Assembly (NCBI RefSeq): GCF_024166365.1
Contig: NC_064839.1
Coordinates: 34,856,378 to 34,920,377 of the forward strand
Reading direction: 5' to 3'
Length of the DNA stretch: 64,000 nt
From: Elephas maximus indicus
Lineage: Eukaryota > Chordata > Mammalia > Proboscidea > Elephantidae
In this document: positions 46,975-64,000 of the stretch, one piece after another
Position numbering within the stretch: the stretch's first letter is position 1
Layout: each line of letters opens with the position of its first letter
Translations under genes and position numbers: made by a program
Notes under the pieces: generated by a model
Told to the model about the DNA's origin: nothing
Seen by the model: the letters and a program-made list of their open reading frames with translations, nothing else
The model's database searches: none

Positions 46975-47789
46975 TTTTCAATTTTGCTTAGTTTTTGGTC
47001 TCTGTGCATTCCTTACCAATTTTCCAGCTCATCGGTGCACTTTTCAAGATATTTTAAAATGTTTTATACAGCATTAAAGTTGCTTGGCCACACTGCTAGG
47101 AACGGAAATGCATTTGTGAGTTCCTTGGAGAAAACTTATGGAAGTGTGAGAGGGTATCTGGCTCTGCTTAAACACCTTCCAACTTCCTCAGCTCCTTCTA
47201 GAGCACAGCATCTTACTGTTGTGTTCCTTCACTTTGTGAGACGCTCTGCACCCCCAAAGCTTGTTTTCCAAGACATTCACTTTCGACCTATAGAAACGAA
47301 ATTCAGACTGCTCCCCTTACCCTCAGCTACTTGCTCTCCAGTTCTTTCCCTTGCACAGGAAGGCATTGGGATAACTTATACAATTCTCCCCTTCTCCTGG
47401 GTGCTGTCAATATTTGAGTACTTCTCTTTCTCATATTCATCCTGGAGGTGGAGGTGGGACCCTGCATTCCCCACTAGGGCCTGCTTTTCTGCGGACTCCC
47501 CCCTTTTCTTTCCCATCATATTCTCTTTATATAGCCTGGTAAGGAGGGGTGGTGTTGAGGCAATAGTTGACAGTAGTAGGGCAAGATCAGCACCCCACTC
47601 CCCTTTGTAAGACCTGAGGAGATGCCTAGCCCCAAATGTTTTTGTCTCTCTTTAGAATGTGAGAGAACTTAATCCTCAGCTTTGAGTTCTAGTTACAATT
47701 CGGGGACAAGAGGAAAAGTCCCTCTTAGTTGATCCCTTTATAGCAATAATATCCCTTCAAAGAAATAAAAAGTGACTCCACTGCTGCTA
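46975..47789. other. Intergenic DNA, no gene seen
   Basis: A 208-codon plus frame (46,984-47,610) covers most of this stretch but begins inside repeat-derived sequence and shows no domain, so I do not call it a gene. Confidence 0.45.
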
Positions 47790-48296
47790 CTCAATGGCTT
47801 CCACGAAAGTAAAACCAACACTCCTTATCGTGGCCTCCAAAGCCCTGCTCAATCAAACCCTGGCCTACCTGTCCTACTCTACTCCGCTCACTCTTCCCTC
47901 CCTTTACTAGATACAGTGGACTGCTATTTCTGAAACACATCAAGCTCTTTCCACTTCTGGGCTTTGACACCGTCTGTTCGATCAGCCTGGAATGCTCCAT
48001 GTCCTGCGATTGTTTCCTTAAGTTTCAACTCCAATGTCACTGCCTCAGAGTGACCGTCCCCCCAGCACCCTAAAGTTGCCCCACTCCATTCATTGTCTTA
48101 TTCCTATGGCGAAGTCAGTACCTGCAATTATCTTGTTGATATGTTTACGTCTTTACTGTCTGCCTCAACCACGGGAATGTACGGGGCCCGAGAGCAGGAA
48201 CTTTCCCGCCGTCTACCGCTGTATCCCGCCGCCAGCACCGTGCTCCCAGTACGGAGGCGGCGCTCAGTGACTATCTGTGGAATGAATAACATAAGA
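47790..48296 (+). mobile_element. L2 3' end running into the CpG island
   Basis: The forward L2 order is clear: 'ctggcctacctgtcctactc', 'gaatgctccatgtcctgcga', 'tcactgcctcagagtgaccg', 'ctgtatcccgccgccagcac', 'gtggaatgaataac'. The last 130 bases have become CpG-rich and lie at the edge of the zinc finger gene promoter. Confidence 0.8.
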
Positions 48297-48415
48297 ATAC
48301 TCAACTCACACTCTCCACAGCACTCGGCCCTCACGGTGGTCCCCACAAGGCGGCCAAGAGAGAGCCGCGTCGTCCTCCAAAGCCGCCTCTTGCGGGACCA
48401 ACGCGCAGGGGCCTC

Positions 48416-48494
48416 TGGGAAATGTAGTTCGTGCGACTGCCGGGGTCTCGGGGTTTGCGGGCGCGAGGCTCCGCGTGCGCAAGCGCACTTCCGG
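48416..48494. promoter_or_regulatory. ZNF143/THAP11-, NRF1- and ETS-like motif cluster
   Basis: TGGGAAATGTAGTTC at 48,416-48,430 is the reverse complement of the ACTACATTTCCC element bound by ZNF143/THAP11. TGCGCAAGCGCA at 48,476-48,487 differs by one base from the NRF1 palindrome. ACTTCCGG at 48,487-48,494 is an ETS/GABPA site. All three are typical of TATA-less CpG-island promoters. Confidence 0.7.
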
Positions 48495-48977
48495 CTCTGC
48501 GCCGCCGCTGCGTCCATTGTCCGGCCCTGGTGTGGCTGAGGCGGTTTCGGAAAACTCGTCCGCTGATCGGAGTCCGGGAGGACGAAGCCTGGAGCTGGGG
48601 AAGGAGAAGCCGGCCCGTGGCCCTTGGGTGGGCCAGAGGGCGAGAAATCCGGAACCTCCCGGAGGCGGTGATTCCGAGTGCGCGGGTCGGGATGGTACCT
48701 CTCATGCGTTGGCGGGTGTCCGCGGGACCGCGCCCTCCGCCCTGTTGGGGACCGGGGCGTGGCCGGAGGGGTGGTCAGAAGTGCTGCTGGAGAATTTAAT
48801 TTTGGGGAGAGGAAACGGCAGGCTGGGGCGGGGTCTGAGCACCTCCCTAGAGGAGAAGCGCTGAGAGCAGAGGCGGGTCCGACGGGGCGGATTGGGGGCT
48901 GTGGTCGCAGACGGGTGAGTGGGTCCACTCCTCTCTCCTCAGTCCCTGTTCCCGAGTGGGGTCCCGACGAGGCGGGA

Positions 48978-62641
<13,664 letters not shown>

Positions 62642-62835
62642 GAACCCTGAAATTAAGGAATGGGCAGAAACATTTGGCTGAAATACTTTCCTAATTCAGT
62701 ATGAGAGCGTTCTTACTGGAGAGAAAACTTAAGAATGTAATGAGTTATGTGTGTATTTCTATGTTGTGTGTGAAGAAAACTGTATGCCAGTAGACAATGT
62801 TCGTTTTTTAATAAAAGTCACATTCTCAGATTTGA
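62642..62835 (+). other. 3' UTR with remnants of further zinc fingers
   Basis: Shifted by one base from the coding frame, 62,649-62,756 still reads finger-like: K-E-W, T-F, L-I-Q-Y-E, T-G-E-K-T, then E-C-N-E-L-C, with stops. At least one more complete finger and the start of another probably once followed. Confidence 0.65.
62810..62815 (+). terminator. Polyadenylation signal
   Basis: AATAAA lies 170 bp after the stop codon, with a T-rich stretch before it. A second AATAAA at 62,993-62,998 may serve a longer 3' UTR. Confidence 0.7.
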
Positions 62836-64000
62836 TTACAGATTTTTGTAAAAACAACTACAGACATATAACCAGTTAGAAATGATATGCCTATATATTG
62901 GACATTATACAGTTTTTGAGTATATGTATGCAGGAGATTGCCAATTCTCGACAGCTTAGCTTGTAGCCCTAACTGTTTACAGCCCTTTTATAAATAAAAT
63001 TCCTGCAGCAATGACCAAAACTCATTTTTAAAACTGACAACTGCAGCTCTTTGACAAAATTCACCTGGGAAACCAATTCCACCTTCAGGAATTCACCATT
63101 CAAGGAATTAGATCAACTAGTCCAATCACTTCCTTGTACAGATGAAGAAACTGAAAACCAAAGATGTGAAGTGGTTTGCACAGTGTGATACAGCTTATAA
63201 TGGCAAAGCTGGGTGGAGAATGCAGCCTTCCTGGATCTTTGGTCTCATGGCCTTGCTGCTGAAAAGGTATTTTGGAATTCAGAGTGCTCTAAAGTAAATT
63301 TTAAAATAAACCAGATACATAAACATTTAATGAGCACCCATGGGTTGGACACTTTGTGGATTAGTAAAAGGTAGCAAGACTTAAGCAAATTTGTTTAAGG
63401 CAACTTGTTGGAAACCTGTAAACCAAAATGGTAGCAGAGACCGTGGACTGTTGAACTACTGGTGACTCCTTTCCTTTTCCCCAACTATCATAATTATACT
63501 TTCAGCTAACATATGTCAGTTTCATAAAATTTTTGTGCTTTTCATGACTCACTGCCATGGGAAACCACTGCCCCAAGCTTTCTATGTCATATTGAGAAAA
63601 CAAAGCTAAGGGAAGAGAGAATTTTTTTCCCAAGTTAATTTTATTTTGGGAAAGTATAAGCCCAGTTACCTGCTGCCATAAATTTTACCTTTGACTCAGT
63701 TTGGAAAAACAGAAGGTATTGGTTAACATTGTGTGCCAAGGATATTACACCATAAAGAAATCAACTTTTTTCAGTCCATGGTGCTTTTCTATCAGGAAAG
63801 CAGTAGTAAAGCTTTAGTGACTCACCCTGGGCCTTAATGTCCCCTAACATCTCCCATGGGTCATCCTAAAGAAATTTCTAGAACCTTTGGTGATTCATTG
63901 GCATCAACAGCACAGACAGATTTGGAAGCAGCTATGGATGTTGATCTCTTTTACACAAGAATCGCTCCTCCCTAAGATAAGCAAATTTTCACAGCACTGA
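62836..64000. other. Downstream DNA with a MIR
   Basis: 63,110-63,260 ('acagatgaagaaactgaaaa', 'gatacagcttataatggcaa') is a MIR in reverse. 63,310-63,380 may be an L2 scrap. The rest to the window end shows no gene. Confidence 0.5.

Noticed and set aside
46984-47610. 208-codon plus-strand open frame
   Set aside because: It starts next to an LTR in repeat-derived DNA, has no domain, and has no splice or promoter context.
48128-48928. 266-codon minus-strand open frame across the CpG island
   Set aside because: Stop codons are rare in GC-rich DNA. The frame crosses the L2-derived edge and has no domain, and both strands are open over the same stretch.
48915-48942. A good-looking donor (CGG|GTGAGT) followed by a good acceptor (CTCAG|TCC)
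   Set aside because: The intron would be 28 bp, below the size mammalian spliceosomes use. Exon 1 probably runs through to 49,010.

Overview
The window looks like mammalian nuclear DNA from an afrotherian, most likely an elephant or another paenungulate. The evidence is the repeat content. There are about sixteen copies of a tRNA-derived AfroSINE (box motif 'gtggttaag...gctgctaaccaaaaggt', tail 'ggtcgctatgagtcggaatcgactcgacggcaa'). There are also six pieces of an RTE/BovB-type LINE whose tail matches the SINE tail. Older mammal-wide repeats (MIR, L2, L1M, MaLR LTRs) fill much of the rest. Species is inferred from repeats only; no alignment was possible.

Layout. Positions 1-48,100 appear intergenic. 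The region opens with the 3' part of a MaLR provirus (internal region plus 3' LTR, 1-1,530). It then alternates low-complexity or unique DNA with transposon clusters. The densest cluster is 15,108-21,575, a four-component nest: a MIR split by an RTE on the minus strand, which is itself split by a second RTE on the plus strand (10-bp target duplication) and by an LTR. A GC-rich, CpG-rich block at 29,130-29,610 has no recognisable gene but carries two CTCF-like motifs 57 bp apart in the same orientation.

The one protein-coding gene I can support is a KRAB-C2H2 zinc finger gene on the plus strand, about 48.5-62.8 kb. Its promoter is a CpG island with ZNF143/THAP11-, NRF1- and ETS-like motifs. 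A short first coding exon (11 codons) lies in the island. A 127-nt KRAB-A exon, a 96-nt KRAB-B exon and a final exon with the whole finger array follow. All splice phases agree and the joined frame is 636 codons plus stop. The array has 13 intact C2H2 fingers and two decayed ones. A polyadenylation signal follows 170 bp after the stop. I cannot name the human orthologue with confidence, so no symbol is given.

KRAB zinc finger proteins generally bind DNA, often transposons, and recruit TRIM28 to silence it. What this protein binds cannot be read from the sequence here. I found no CRISPR array, tRNA or rRNA gene, and no evidence of an unknown molecular system. The most informative unusual signals are two RTE copies that share the same internal stop codons, the repeat nest, the orphan CpG/CTCF block, and the decayed fingers inside and after the zinc finger array.
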